A DNA stretch of 64,000 bases from Gracilaria domingensis. Taxonomy: Eukaryota > Rhodophyta > Florideophyceae > Gracilariales > Gracilariaceae. The notes beneath the pieces are model-generated. The model had not been told where the DNA came from. It was given only the letters and a program-made list of their open reading frames with translations, and searched no databases. Within the stretch, counting starts at the first letter, position 1, and each line of letters begins with the position of its first letter. The stretch is taken from positions 62,001 through 126,000 of the forward strand of contig VCMS01000036.1 of assembly GCA_022539475.1 (NCBI GenBank). The letters run 5' to 3'. Positions 53,440 through 64,000 of this stretch are shown in pieces. The position numbers and the translations under genes are program-made.

Positions 53440-55199
53440 ATAATCTTCCAAAAGATTGAAAGCGATTACTGTATATGGAAAGTTGAAGTGGACACAATCT
53501 TACTGCCGACCTTGTCTAAGCTGCAGCAAATATTAAATACTTTACGGAAAACACGACAAACATGGTGCAGCGGGCCAATTCGTTTATTTTTCAGAAAATA
53601 AAAAGAAACGCTTTAAAATGGGGAAGATCAAAAATTTTTGTATGATCGAGCTCAGAGAAAGTAACGAACCCAGGAAAGAGTTAATTTCTTAAATTGGCTA
53701 CGCTTTAATTGCAAGATGTAAACCGAAAAAGGGATGTGCATTGCTTGACTTATGCTCGGAAGGCCATGATAAGGACAGAAATTTTGCTAGATTTCAATCG
53801 CCTCTGAGAGGAGAAGCAGCTTTTTTTAAGCGTCAAGAGGTGATCTCGAAGTATCGCAGTTATTTTGATCGGCAGATTGTAGAAGGATAAGATACGCATA
53901 TCACCCACATGAATTAATGATGAAATAAATAATGTGGGCCACTTTATTTGCGTTTGCATCTTAGTTAGTGTGGTACCATTGATAATGTGGGTCACGTTAT
54001 TTTGCGTTTCCCCGACCCCAAAACGCCTTCTTCAATTACTGTTACCCACTTTAATTACGGTCAATGGGGGTAAGGGGGAAAATCCTTCTTTAAAAACGGC
54101 TACAGAACCTAACGCGTGTTAGAGATAACAGACCCACGCGGCGCCCTAGCGAAAGCACCACTCGGTTTTTTGATAAATAAAGGCCTCAATTATTCATTCA
54201 ATATCTTTCTGGAGTTCATTTCATTCATAGATCATTAAACGCAAACGCAGTCGATTGCCTGTCTTGAATGGGATGTCTCTGGAATTGATAATGCGCATGG
54301 AGATTTGTGATGGTTACAGTTCTCGCAATGAAGATATAGTGACGATCAAATGCGCTTTAACCGAGCAGCGCTTTTTTTCCGAAGCGCTAAGTTGGTAGCC
54401 CGCCAGTTCCATACTACACACTTAAGATTAAACGGTTCAACGACCGCACAAGAAAGAAGAAACGACATGCTTTTGTCAGGGAGGGATGGGATGGAAAGAA
54501 ACGGACATACGGAGAGAGAGAAAGGCTGGCAGCGAGGGTGCGCAGGTAGGCGTTATATATGCACTCCGCAGTGCTTTTCGCTCGCGGCAGAAGTGCGTCA
54601 AGGACGCTTGATGGCGGCGCGGCATCCCGGCGAGAGCCAGTGTCTCCGAGAGAGACACTGTCTCTTTTCGTGAGTCGAAAACTGTCTTTGGACACTGCCG
54701 CCCTCTTGCCCTCTTCTGCCCTAGTGTAACGCTCGGCTAGAGTAGCGGTTGGCTGCTCCGATCGCTATCCTTTGTCCGCAGCTCTTCACGGCTGTAAAGG
54801 TCTGACAGTAGAGATGAAGATATAGTGAAGTAGCAAAAGAACACGAATGTGTTACGAAGGCGAAAGGCGCAACGAAGAATTAGGCAGAAGTTGCGAAGAA
54901 AACCACTTCGAAGCCGGTGACAGACATACCGAACTATCACTGTACACCCGAAACATGGAGTCTGAGCTCCAGTCTAACCTGTGCATAATCAGTTCGCGAG
55001 AGCAACTTAGCAATAGAAGTTCATTGAAAGACCATATGCGAGGACTGTGGGAGTTATACGAACACCCCGATGGAGCTCTCACGGACACAGTTGTAAGGGC
55101 ATGTTCAACGGCCGCTTGCAAGGTGATGGCCTTAGTACCGGACACAAATAGAAAATCGCCTTTCGATACGCGCTTCCATTTCCTTAAGAGACAGAACGG
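53440..55199. other. No gene recognised
   Basis: Holds two near-repeats of ATAATGTGGGYCACKTTAT about 60 bp apart (around 53930 and 53985), possibly an end of the preceding transposon. A perfect 9-bp inverted repeat CAGTGTCTC/GAGACACTG lies at about 54639-54661. Coding-like scraps are weak. Confidence 0.4.
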
Positions 55200-57910
55200 G
55201 TTCTCTTGGGAGCTCTAGCAGAGATTGTGCCAGTATTTGAGCGCCAGAGGACGAGCCAGGATTTTCCATTTGCGCTTGCGGATACGAAATTCAATGCAGT
55301 TCGGAAAAATGGAAAGGTCGTCACGCTGAATAGGAGCCACACTCACCGATCGAAGGTGAAATTGAAATCTAATTGTAGCGGCGCAGCAGCATCCAATTGT
55401 CCGGAGGTCTGTGGATTGACAACCGGCAAGCACGATCCACTGGAGGAGAGCTGCTGAGCATCTAATTCGAATCGCGCGCTGGGTGCCGTTTGCCTTATGC
55501 TTTCGAGCATATGGGGCTTGGAGGTCGTTCACTAGGTCACTTTGAGTTGGGGATTGTCGGCCATGATGTTCATGGAACTTGGAGATCGCTGACAGATACT
55601 GCGGCAACGACGTCGCTGGTATCCGACCCTCATCTGAGAGGAACCCAATATAGGCCGCGACGGGGCGGTCGGAGTTGACCAGTGGCTCCATATGTTCCTG
55701 TTCACAGTAGGAAAAACCATTTCTTGAGCTGAACAGAACGGTTGATCCAGCTCGTATCAGAGTACCCGTAGTTGGAGATCAAATTCGTTGCGGCTGCTTC
55801 ACCGTGGGTCCTGCATTCCCAGGCTGTCCGTGAGAGGACAGACTCCCGAACGCTGGATCGATACCTGGTCAGCAACGAATCTGTGCTATCACGACGTCCC
55901 AGCTTGGAGCCTGTCGACGACCTTGTAACACGGAGAACGGGAGCTGAAATGGGTGCATGACGCTGAGGCGCTGCGCTATTGATCGAAGCCGGTGATACCA
56001 GTGCTGATTTGGCCGTTGAGGTGCGACTGCGACTCCGCGAACAGATTTGGTTTCTATCTTGTGGATTATGAGGTTCAAGAAATCGAACGGACGGTCTAGA
56101 TGTAACACATGTTGGGATCCCAACGCTCGAGGAGATGCTTGTACAGATATTTGTGCCGAGCTGCCAGTCGTTCGCCGAAGGAACGATTCCAAAATACGCG
56201 ACGATCGAACTCGTATTCGCGCTTTAACGCTTGTACGAGGTGAAATCTTGCGCGGGTGTCGTGCGGGAGCCATGTGCGAGATAGGCGATCGGCGAACCTG
56301 TTCACCGCGCTTGGGAGCCAGCTTGACTGCACAGTTATCCCCAGGCACATCAGTACTTGCTGCAACTTTCGCAACTCGCCCATCGTCGCTGGCGACGCCG
56401 AGACCATCGCGTTCAACACCACCGCGACTGGCCCGTTGTCCTCGTGGATGAGCAGGTGCTTGACGGATTCCAGTTGAAGGTACTTCGTGAATGGGCGCGA
56501 CAATAGGAGCCCTACCGTCTGCAACTCTCTGAGTGTTATGGATTCCAGCCGATCTTTTGCCCGCCACAATCAACGACTCTCCCACAAACCGCGACTCCCG
56601 GCACGGAGATTGGGTTCCAGTGTACCACCGTAGCCTATGTCGGACGTGTCGCTGTGCAGGGCGTACTGGGGTGGTGGAGGCTCAAGTGGTCGTTCTTTGC
56701 CCCGAGTGAATGAACGCGAATGCCGAATGTCCCGAATGCCTTTCCGAGAGAGGCGGGTCCTCTCTTTGCTCGCATGACCTCGATGGAGTGCAGCGAAGAT
56801 ACAATCGTACAGAGACCTGGTGTAGTACAGTGCTAGTAAGTAGCCGAGGGAGAGGGATATGCAAACCCTGCAGAAATACCTTCTTATCTGGCACTCTCGT
56901 TCTGCTCAACGGCGATCTTTATTTCTGCGAAAGGAGACACAGAGCGAGCAACTGTTCATAAGGCTCTGCTGCATCGTACGGTCCCTACCATACGCGTTCA
57001 GCCCATCTTATCAGGACGAAGCTGCTCCAGGGGCGGGGGTGGAGGGTGAAGAAGCGAGGACGGCAGCGGCCGGCCAAACACACCAACGACGGCAGCGGCT
57101 GGTGTTCAGACGACGGCGGAGCGAAGGTGGTGGAGTGCGCGAATGCTTAGGTCATAAGTGCAGAAGCCGCCGGCGCTGTAAAGATCTGCCTCTCACGCAC
57201 CGCCGCTTACGATAAATCTTCTTCTCCGTACCTCGAAATTCCAACAATTTCACGGGCACAAGGCGCTTGTGCAGGCATGCGATGCGCAGCAATGCTTTCG
57301 CGAGTCCATGTACCCTGGCCACATCGTGGTTCACCAGGACGACCTGCATCTTCAAACTGTCGATATGAAACCCAAGATGGTCTATTATTGCGATCCCGTC
57401 CATTCTCTCTCGAGAGGATGTCTCGTAATACCAAGTCGATGAAGCCAGTGGTCCAGTTCTCGAGCGGCACTTGCGCAGTCTCGTAGCGTAGAAATAGTGT
57501 CGAAGGACGAAGGCGCGACAAGAAGGTCATCAATGTAAGCCAACAGCCTGAATCCGAAGGATTCACGGATGTAACGAACCAACGGCTTCAGAAGCATAGT
57601 AAACCAGAGTACGGATTTACCCCAGTCAAATGGCAGCGCGACGCAACGAAAGCATCGACAGTTGTAGTGATACATAAAGTAGTCGCGCATCTTAGGATGC
57701 GAAAAGAATGCCCTGTAACCGCCCTTCATATTCCACGAAAGTAGGTAAACGTTGCGCAGTAAGTCCAAAGCGAAGGCAGGTATAGTTCCTATCTTGATGG
57801 TCCCTCGCTCCCATTGCTTCGATTTTCGGCTAAATTTGACCACGAAGCGTCCTTTCATTTCACCCGCCGAGTCCGGCCTCCAGACTGTGAACTCGTATGA
57901 TATCATCTCC
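55200..57910 (-). mobile_element. DIRS-type (tyrosine recombinase) retrotransposon fossil
   Basis: Parts run in DIRS order on the minus strand: reverse transcriptase at about 57906-57380 (active-site region LLAYIDDLLVAPS), RNase H-like region at about 56600-56100, and a tyrosine-recombinase-like region at about 55720-55215 (YIGFLSDEGRIPATSLPQYL). No gag-like or methyltransferase part was recognised, and the terminal repeats were not found. The copy is broken, with at least four breaks. It looks old, since flanking repeats are not recognisable. Confidence 0.75.
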
Positions 57911-57959
57911 CCCTTTTTAACTTCTCCATAGCGTATCGTTCTGTCGCTTTTCCATATAA

Positions 57960-58455
57960 ATATCCCAGAAGTCCTTGCGCAAGATCCTTCTCCGCGTAGG
58001 TTCGATCTACCGGAGACTGTGGAATCGGTGGCAACACGACGCCGTTGGTAAACAGGACAGACGGAGGGTTGTATATCCCGTATCTGACGGCGCGCGCTAC
58101 GACATGAGACGCACCTAAAATGGTAGCCTTCTCAAAGGCTTAAATTGGTACATGGCTTCATTTGGTACGGCGAATATCCAAACTGCGTCGCACTTCCGCG
58201 CCTTCTTTCACCCCGTAAGCCTCGCTGCCCAGGGTAATCGATATCTTACTTCTTGAGTCAACTTGTGGCCGTCACCATGAGCGTTCTACCGGAGTACGAA
58301 GGCGCACAATGCCGCGCTCTATGCGCGCAATGGCTGCGCAGTACAGAAAACGAACCGAACACCGCAAACTCGAGCAGCAGTGGCGCAAACGAGCTTTGAT
58401 GTTGCTCAAACAGTAGGTACCTATGTACAAGACTGTTACAGAGACGGGGGTCTCG
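57960..58455. other. No gene recognised
   Basis: Sequence between the DIRS fossil and the pogo-like element; may contain the 5' part of either. No repeat boundary seen. Confidence 0.35.
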
Positions 58456-58456
58456 T

Positions 58457-61118
58457 TTGGAACTGTGCAGCGTATCCGTGAGGCACTTGCTACAGACAGT
58501 GAAGAAGCTGCAGAAACTGCTTGACCCCTTCAACAACCATGCGGGACGTAAATGCGTCGTAAGTCTTCTCGAACAACTGTTGGTCGTGGATCGCGCATTT
58601 GAGGCAGCACGTAGAGGTTTTGCGATGGATCAGCACAAAATGAAAACTGTGATCAGCAGTGTAGAGCAAAACGCCCTCTGTGGGGATGCACCGAGGTGTT
58701 TTTCATAGTTTGTTGATCCGTTACCGGCTTCGACACCTCAGATTATGAGAGGCTGCTGTGGTAGTGGCACTATTTTGGGGTATGCCTAGGAAGGGTAGTA
58801 ATCCTGCACACGTGTGCCAAGTTGGCCTGATAGCGGGTGCGCCGTAGCAAGCCTGCCACGGGTGCACACCTTTAGTGTATTGGCCGGCATCGCCGGATAG
58901 TTAGATATTTCAATTGATATATTCAAGTGCCGTATATAAGTGGCGGCACTTGCCGCCACTGTACGGGAAATAAACCTCAAGGAGGCTTCTGGCTCTGACT
59001 TTCTTGCCGCTTGTGAACGGTCTTCGTCCCTAATCGGGCAAGCCGCCACAATTCTGGGCTAGTCATCCGACCTCTATCACTGAGGAGTTCTAGACCGTCG
59101 TCACGGCATCTTTTCTGTTCTTTTATTGTTATTATTTCCGTCATACGGCCCCTATCGCTCTGCCCTGTTATACAGGTTGGACCCACGTTGTCCGGGAATA
59201 TTTCTCGATCTCGCGAGTCAGTGCACCCTTGCGCGGCTCGTTGGTTGCCCGTTTTGCCCAACACCGTTGGTTTGGATATCTCCACTCGCTGTGGCTCGCC
59301 GGAACTACCCGGATTCTACGCCAATTCTACCCACCCCCACCTCCGGCTACACGCCCAGGACGGGGCTGCCCGGATTTACACCCGGCCTGTGTCAGCCCTA
59401 CCGGAAGGTTCGACCACTGAACCTACCCCTAAAGGGAGCGGAAGCGGGGCTCGAACACCCTGTAGGTGCGCTTTCCGCGAGGCGGCTCTTGTTTGCCCAC
59501 TCGTGGGATTGCACCACAAGCAGCATTGCAGATGATGGGCGTGAAGGTTATAAGAATAAGCTGCCGTCAGATGACACAATTCGACGCTTCCGCGCGAAGC
59601 ACAGACAATTAGCGTATCAAAACGCAGAGAGCATTACCGCAGCCCGCGTAGCTGCGCAATCGTTTCAACACCTGAACACTTTGAAGAAAATTTTGAAAGA
59701 CCTTGAGCAGCAACATCCCGAGATTCTCACTGATCCTAATAGGATCTGGAATTATGACGAAACGAGCATTTTACCGGAGTATGGTAAACGTGTGAAGTGC
59801 TTTTGCCCAACGTTGAGTCACAGGGATGGAACCAGACTGGTCATGAAAGAAAATGGAAAGAATGTGACAGCCTGTATTGCTATTTCAGCTGCTGGACACG
59901 TTGCTCGTCTACTCATGATTGTAGCAGGTAGACGCAAAATGGAGCATTGGTTGGAACCATTGCGTAGCTCAGAGTTCTCTGAAATCGACGGACGACCTTA
60001 CTGGCTAACAAAAGAGGACTGTTTTCCTAACGAATTATGTTTACTTGTTAGTTAGTGCAAATGGATCTGTAGAGAAGAGCAACATGCACTTAGTTGTGAA
60101 GCACATAACTGATTTTATTCGAACAATTGTTCCCAATAAGAAGCCAGTTCTTCTTTTGCTACATGGTCATAGTTCCTGAGAGAGCATTGAGTGGCTCGAA
60201 GTGTGCGAAGACGTCAACGTTTTTGTAATCAAGTTACCGGCAAACACGACACATTTTTTACAGCCTTGCGATAAAGCGGTGAACAAGGCCTTTCAAACGA
60301 GAATCAGAACTACGAGAGATGCATTGATGCAGCAATGCTTTATCTCTCACTCAAATGTCGCCTTGAAGTTAAAAATGGGCGTTGCTGGGTTCCAGGCTGT
60401 CACTGAGAAAATTGCGAAGAAAGCCTTTGTTGAGGCCCGGTTGTGGCCGATGGATTATTGCTTTATTACTCCGTTCCGTGAGAAAGAGAATAGAAATTTG
60501 TCGCACACAGAGTTAGAAAGCGGTTACGTGAGAAACCATGATACATTCGATCTGAAAACACTGTCTATCTACCATAATCGGCGAGCGAGCCACAGTTTGG
60601 TCCGCAAAATACACGAGATTACAGGCCCTGGTTGCCCTCTTTCGCATGTTCTTGCAGAAATCAAACTGCTTACCCGCAATATTTAGTACGTTGACAATCT
60701 CCTGCATCATCGTGTCGTTCCTATACAGCGGAGTTCCAAGCCAACAGTTACAAACAAAGTGATTTGGTCAGGTAACGAAGCCGAGCTGCTCACTGCTGGT
60801 AAGATGAAAGCGAGATTGGCAGTGATGAGCCCCGATACAAAGAAAAAGCCAGCAAAAGCAAAGGGATGCAATCCAAAAGCTACAATGGACGCATCGAACA
60901 AGGAAAATGAAGCGAGCGGGGGTTCCTCAGAGTCGCCGGAGATAGATTGTGGCGTTTTCTGGGAGGCGTTGGAAGACTTGCCCATCGCTTGCTGGCCTCG
61001 GAAGTCAGCTGTCGCGAAGGTAGTTGGTCGTGTTCATCAACATGTTAACTCTAATCGGAACGCGGCGCAAGCGCTAGTTGCGATTTCGGACGGCTGCAGT
61101 GGGCGAAACGGGGTCTAA
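58457..61118 (+). mobile_element. pogo/DDE_1-type transposon split by a solo LTR
   Basis: The N-terminal helix-turn-helix region (AARRGFAMDQHKMKT, to 58659) is interrupted by the solo LTR at 58660-59518 and resumes at SIADDGREGYKNKLPSDDT (59524 on). The core has IWNYDETS (first catalytic Asp), and further down LPANTTHFLQPCDKAVNKAF with the next catalytic Asp; the C-terminal part ends at 60686. Between 60055 and 60200 stops interrupt the frame. A Lys/Ala-rich stretch (60759-61118) may be its tail or a separate ORF. Except for the LTR it is better preserved than the copy at 5.9-7.6 kb, which suggests it is younger. Confidence 0.78.
58660..59518 (+). mobile_element. Solo LTR 2 (859 bp) with 5-bp target duplication AGCAG
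   Basis: Same family as 46465-47316: begins TGTAGAG, ends CACCACA, with AGCAG on both sides (58655-58659 and 59519-59523). A TATATAAG motif (about 58934) and AATAAA (about 58970) keep the same order. It inserted into the coding sequence of a pogo-like transposase, so that transposon was already here. Confidence 0.88.
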
Positions 61119-61428
61119 GTTACTTCATCAAAATTGCGCCACTACTATTGAAAAATTATTGGCGCTCTGAAGAGTGTGGAAGCAGCAATATCGCTGTTTT
61201 TGAGCCAATAGATGTTTGTTTTGCACCTCACGATAAGAGTATCAAATTAAGGTGGCGAGAACGATAAGTCATTGGTCAGCTTTCCGGGAATTGTTGCTCT
61301 AAAGAGAGAAAATTCTAGTGCCCTTTTTGTGCGCGGAATCCATTGGAACTACTGCATTCTGGATGCGCCGTATTTGAGCGCTCCCTTGCTCTTGGATACC
61401 TTCTCATTAACCATTTTGGGACAAAAAG

Positions 61429-61458
61429 TTCTTATGTCTAGCTCACTAGACATAAGAA
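61429..61458. repeat. Perfect hairpin, 13-bp arms
   Basis: TTCTTATGTCTAG at 61429-61441 and its exact reverse complement at 61446-61458, separated by CTCA. It lies in otherwise unassigned sequence between the pogo-like element and the zinc-ribbon remnant. Confidence 0.8.
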
Positions 61459-61580
61459 ATAGCCAATGAGATTGAACGAAATGATCGAAGCTTGTGGCTG
61501 AAAACTCTTCCGTTGTTGATTGAAAAATACGGTACTGCGCGACTGCTTTGGCGATCTCAGAACGTGCACTATACAGAAAG

Positions 61581-62297
61581 ATGCCCTCGAAAGAATGCAG
61601 TTCAAAATCAGCGTGCAACGTTTCCCTTCAACACCGCGTTGACCTTTCCTTAGATCAAGTGTACTCGCCAACTCCTTTTTCATCCCTTCTCCAAAGTCCT
61701 TCTTGTAAGAATATGGACAACAACAATCTCTGCCGCACTCCCAGCAATGGAGCACACAAAACTGTGGATCCACCGCTCACTGTCACGGAGTCAAAACTTG
61801 CTATCGCTTCGTCAACCGCTCACTGCGTGGAACACCTCACCGCATTCACAAAGCACCCCAATGCAGCACATGAGGACTCTCAGAACGAACGTAAAGGTTT
61901 CTTATTTCATGCCAACATTGAAGCAGAAGAGAACAAACCTACGTACATACCTACGTACATACCGAAAATAACCAGTGCAAACGAAGACGTCGCGTGCCCT
62001 AAATGTGGGGGCACGCCATGCTACTGGTTTCAGTACGGCACCTTTGTTGTGGATACGCCGTTGCTGAGTATCCACTGCATTGTGACGATAGCAGCCACAA
62101 CAACTTGGCCCGTAAAACGGCGTACAAGTGTTACGTTCGCGAACGATACGGATACTTGGGAGCCGTACATCGACTTCAGCTTCCGCAGTGCGTTCTGGAA
62201 GCCATCCGCAGTTTATGACCTGACGAGAGAGGCACGTACATGGGCTTCAAAGAAGATTAGAAACTGTGAGCCCTTGGAACCCATTAGATATGATTAG
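61581..62297 (+). pseudogene. Zinc-ribbon-like protein of unknown function, frame-disrupted
   Basis: From the ATG at 61581 a Ser/Thr/Asn-rich leader runs to about 61970 and then CPKCGGTPCYWFQYG, a CxxC zinc-binding start. After about 62050 the protein-like sequence is in a second frame (NLARKTAYKCYVRERYGYLG, then PQCVLEAIRSL) and then in the first again near 62220, so one or more small indels break it. I recall similar short proteins of unknown role in algae and oomycetes, but cannot name the family. No intron that would explain the switch was seen. Confidence 0.45.
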
Positions 62298-62416
62298 AGT
62301 AGGAAATCCGCGACCCGGTAAGTGCATGATACAATCAGCATCCAGCAGGGGTATCTCATTGTGGCATCTCCCACTCACTGTTTCACTCGCTCACCATTTT
62401 ACACGACACTATGTAG

Positions 62417-62689
62417 ATGGGAGACAGGCCCCGCTTCTCTTCGCGCGGCGCATTGCATCTGCTAGATCTACCCGATGACGCCGTACTGCGCCTGCTGCAA
62501 AAGCCCATTGGCGTTGGCGACGTGCATATCTGGAGCAACCTACGAGATGCCTGGAATGTGTCTACGACATGCAAATGGTTGTGCGCGCTAGCAACCAACA
62601 TGCTTTCCCAACTGCCAGCGTCGGGTATGATAATGGTCGAAAACCTGGCGAAAGACGTGATGCAAGCCATCAACATGCCCGATTATTGA
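62417..62689 (+). CDS. Small F-box-like protein
   Basis: 90 residues from the ATG at 62417. LLDLPDDAVLRLLQ, then WSNLRDAWNVSTTCKWLCALA, fits the F-box pattern (Leu-Pro, then a WxxL/VCxxW-like second half), which recruits substrates to SCF ubiquitin ligases through Skp1. No substrate-binding repeat follows, so it may be the first exon of a larger gene or a truncated copy. Confidence 0.5.
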   Translation: MGDRPRFSSRGALHLLDLPDDAVLRLLQKPIGVGDVHIWSNLRDAWNVSTTCKWLCALATNMLSQLPASGMIMVENLAKDVMQAINMPDY

Positions 62690-62700
62690 AGGACTAAGTA

Positions 62701-63470
62701 GAACACAGCGTTTTCGATCTGACCGCTGAGCAACAGAACCAGTCCAAGGCGAAGAGTTTTGTTGGGTTCGTGTGTGAGATTGGGTTTGGGGGACGTATTT
62801 TTGTACAGAATCGAGATACTTGTAAGTTCGCCTTGGCATCGATTGAATCAGGTCTGCGTTTCATGTCACTTGACAGTCAGGCCGCCACTCTAATTGCAGG
62901 ACTGCGAGCCGGACAAGTGGTGGCGGCAAGGCTCAGCGCAGATAAAGAATGGTACAGGGCGTGTATCAGCTATGTGCGCAAGTCTGGCGAGATTGACTTT
63001 CGTTTCTTAGACTACGGAAACGAAGATCGAGTGTCTATGAAAGACATATGGCATTTTGGCACCGTAGGTGGCGTTGCAACTGCGGCTCCGATTGCGGTCG
63101 AAGTTGCACTCGCTAATGTGTTCGTACCTGCGGAAGACGAGCCATGTGGTATCCCTGCTGGAGAATATCTGCAGGAGATGATATGTGGAAGAGAAGTGAA
63201 CGTCTCCACCTCATCGACGAAAGAGCCGTCAAGAGTTATTGGTGGCATCTTAGTGTCGACTGCTGATGGTTTGGACTCACATGTGCGCTCTTCGAGTGCG
63301 AGAGAAGAGATGTTGAAGGCCTGAGTAGCACGGTTTATTAGAAAGCGCGATCGGGCCTCAAGAACGGCTTTCAAAAGCTTCGTCAGTTTGAAGAAGTCGG
63401 CATTGCCTCTCGTGCGTATTTGTGGAACTATGGAGAGGTATTGGAATTGGACTTTGATGAAGATTGTTGA
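62701..63470 (+). pseudogene. Tudor-SN (SND1/TSN) C-terminal remnant
   Basis: The frame opens after TAA at about 62692 with VFDLTAEQQNQSKAKSFVGF. The Tudor domain is clear: GQVVAARLSADKEWYRACIS and IDFRFLDYGNEDRVS hold its aromatic cage residues. Then comes part of the last SNase-like domain (VFVPAEDEPCGIPAGEYLQE) to a stop at 63324, after which the C-terminus continues in other frames (QFEEVGIASRAYLWNYGE, about 63385-63440). The four N-terminal SNase repeats of full Tudor-SN (about 900 residues) are absent. Truncation and frame changes indicate a pseudogene. Tudor-SN proteins act in RNA processing and stress granules. Confidence 0.7.
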
Positions 63471-63588
63471 ACATCTTTACCAAGAGTACAAGTAACAAAA
63501 GGTCTAAGATGATTTGTGACGAGAGAAGGCCATTGCAGTGAACTGCAACAGCTGGTGTTGATTGCATTAGATTTACGACGGCTAGCTG

Positions 63589-63963
63589 CTAAGACTGCGT
63601 CGACTGCATGTATTTGTAGGCGGGCGTGGCCCTGCACTTTAGTCTCAGGCGAAAACCGTCATTGCGATTGAGGTAGTACTTCTCGAGACGCTTATCTCTA
63701 ATGAATCCTAGATTCTGATAAAGAGGCAATGCGGCTTTGTTGCTTACTTCCGCTTCCAGAGTAACCTCGTGGAACCCGTTTGTTATCATCGTGTCAATGG
63801 CCGTTGAGACTAACTTAGAGCCCACTCCAAGCCATTTTGTCCCCGCGTACACGCACCATGGAGAGTCTCTTCCAGACGCGATGCGCACCGAAGAAGATAC
63901 AGCTTCTGCGCGTTGACAAGGACGACGGTCGCGGTGATCTTCTTCACGCCATATGGCGCCCAC
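63589..63963 (-). CDS. N-alpha-acetyltransferase NAA30/MAK3-like, 5' end partial or broken
   Basis: The C-terminal 80 residues are clearly GNAT, NAA30 type: GVGSKLVSTAIDTM is the acetyl-CoA loop region, then EVTLEAEVSNKAALPLYQNL and GFIRDKRLEKYYLN. NAA30 is the catalytic subunit of NatC, which acetylates Met-Leu/Ile-type N-termini. The N-terminal 40 residues of this open stretch do not match the family, no ATG opens the frame, and the window ends 37 bp further on. So either an exon boundary lies near 63840 or the copy is damaged. Confidence 0.7.
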   Translation of the reverse strand: MGAIWREEDHRDRRPCQRAEAVSSSVRIASGRDSPWCVYAGTKWLGVGSKLVSTAIDTMITNGFHEVTLEAEVSNKAALPLYQNLGFIRDKRLEKYYLNRNDGFRLRLKCRATPAYKYMQSTQS

Positions 63964-64000
63964 GCACGCGCGAATGCACGAGTGCGGACGTGAAGATGCA

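Overview
The window is nuclear DNA of a eukaryote with a plastid, most likely a red alga (Rhodophyta); that last step is inference. The supports are a bacterial-type sigma-70 factor encoded as a nuclear gene, a lumenal FKBP with a twin-arginine signal, eukaryote-only proteins (uS2/RPSA, prohibitin-2, APC6/CDC16, Pus10), rare and short GT-AG introns (three placed here: 155, 113 and 190 bp), and many DDE-type DNA transposons of kinds I associate with red algae and oomycetes. No rRNA, true tRNA gene, CRISPR array or prokaryotic operon was seen.

Layout. 1-10.5 kb is transposon-rich: an uncharacterised decayed minus-strand coding region carrying a 418-bp MITE, a broken pogo-like transposase, and a two-gene PIF/Harbinger element. 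11.2-24.6 kb is a compact island of host genes in alternating orientation: lumenal FKBP (+), prohibitin-2 (-), a PI3K/PI4K-like protein lacking the catalytic motifs (+), RPSA (-), a TPR co-chaperone-like protein (+), APC6/CDC16 (-), and a TMCO4/DUF726 hydrolase fused to an Hsp70-like substrate-binding domain (+). 25-29 kb holds LINE 3' ends and two copies of a repeat with a tRNA-like core and 32-bp tandem units. 30.6-35.8 kb is a second host island, extremely GC-rich to 34 kb: a PTPS/QueD enzyme, Pus10, a plastid sigma factor and a fasciclin-domain protein. 36-64 kb is a graveyard: Harbinger, MULE-like and DDE_1/pogo transposons, two solo LTRs with intact 5-bp target duplications (one inside a pogo transposase, one inside a MULE-like element), a second MITE copy, a DIRS-type tyrosine-recombinase retroelement fossil, and decayed host genes (importin-7/8-like, Tudor-SN). 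It ends in a partial NAA30-like acetyltransferase.

How the genes relate. Host genes sit as head-to-head pairs with about 440-560 bp between start codons (PHB2/PI3K-like, RPSA/TPR, CDC16/TMCO4, Pus10/sigma) and as tail-to-tail pairs with very short gaps (TPR/CDC16 121 bp, PTPS/Pus10 15 bp). They serve mitochondria, ribosome and tRNA, cell cycle and plastid, so the clustering looks architectural and not functional. The most novel items are the hydrolase-Hsp70 SBD fusion and the apparent PI3K-family pseudokinase.
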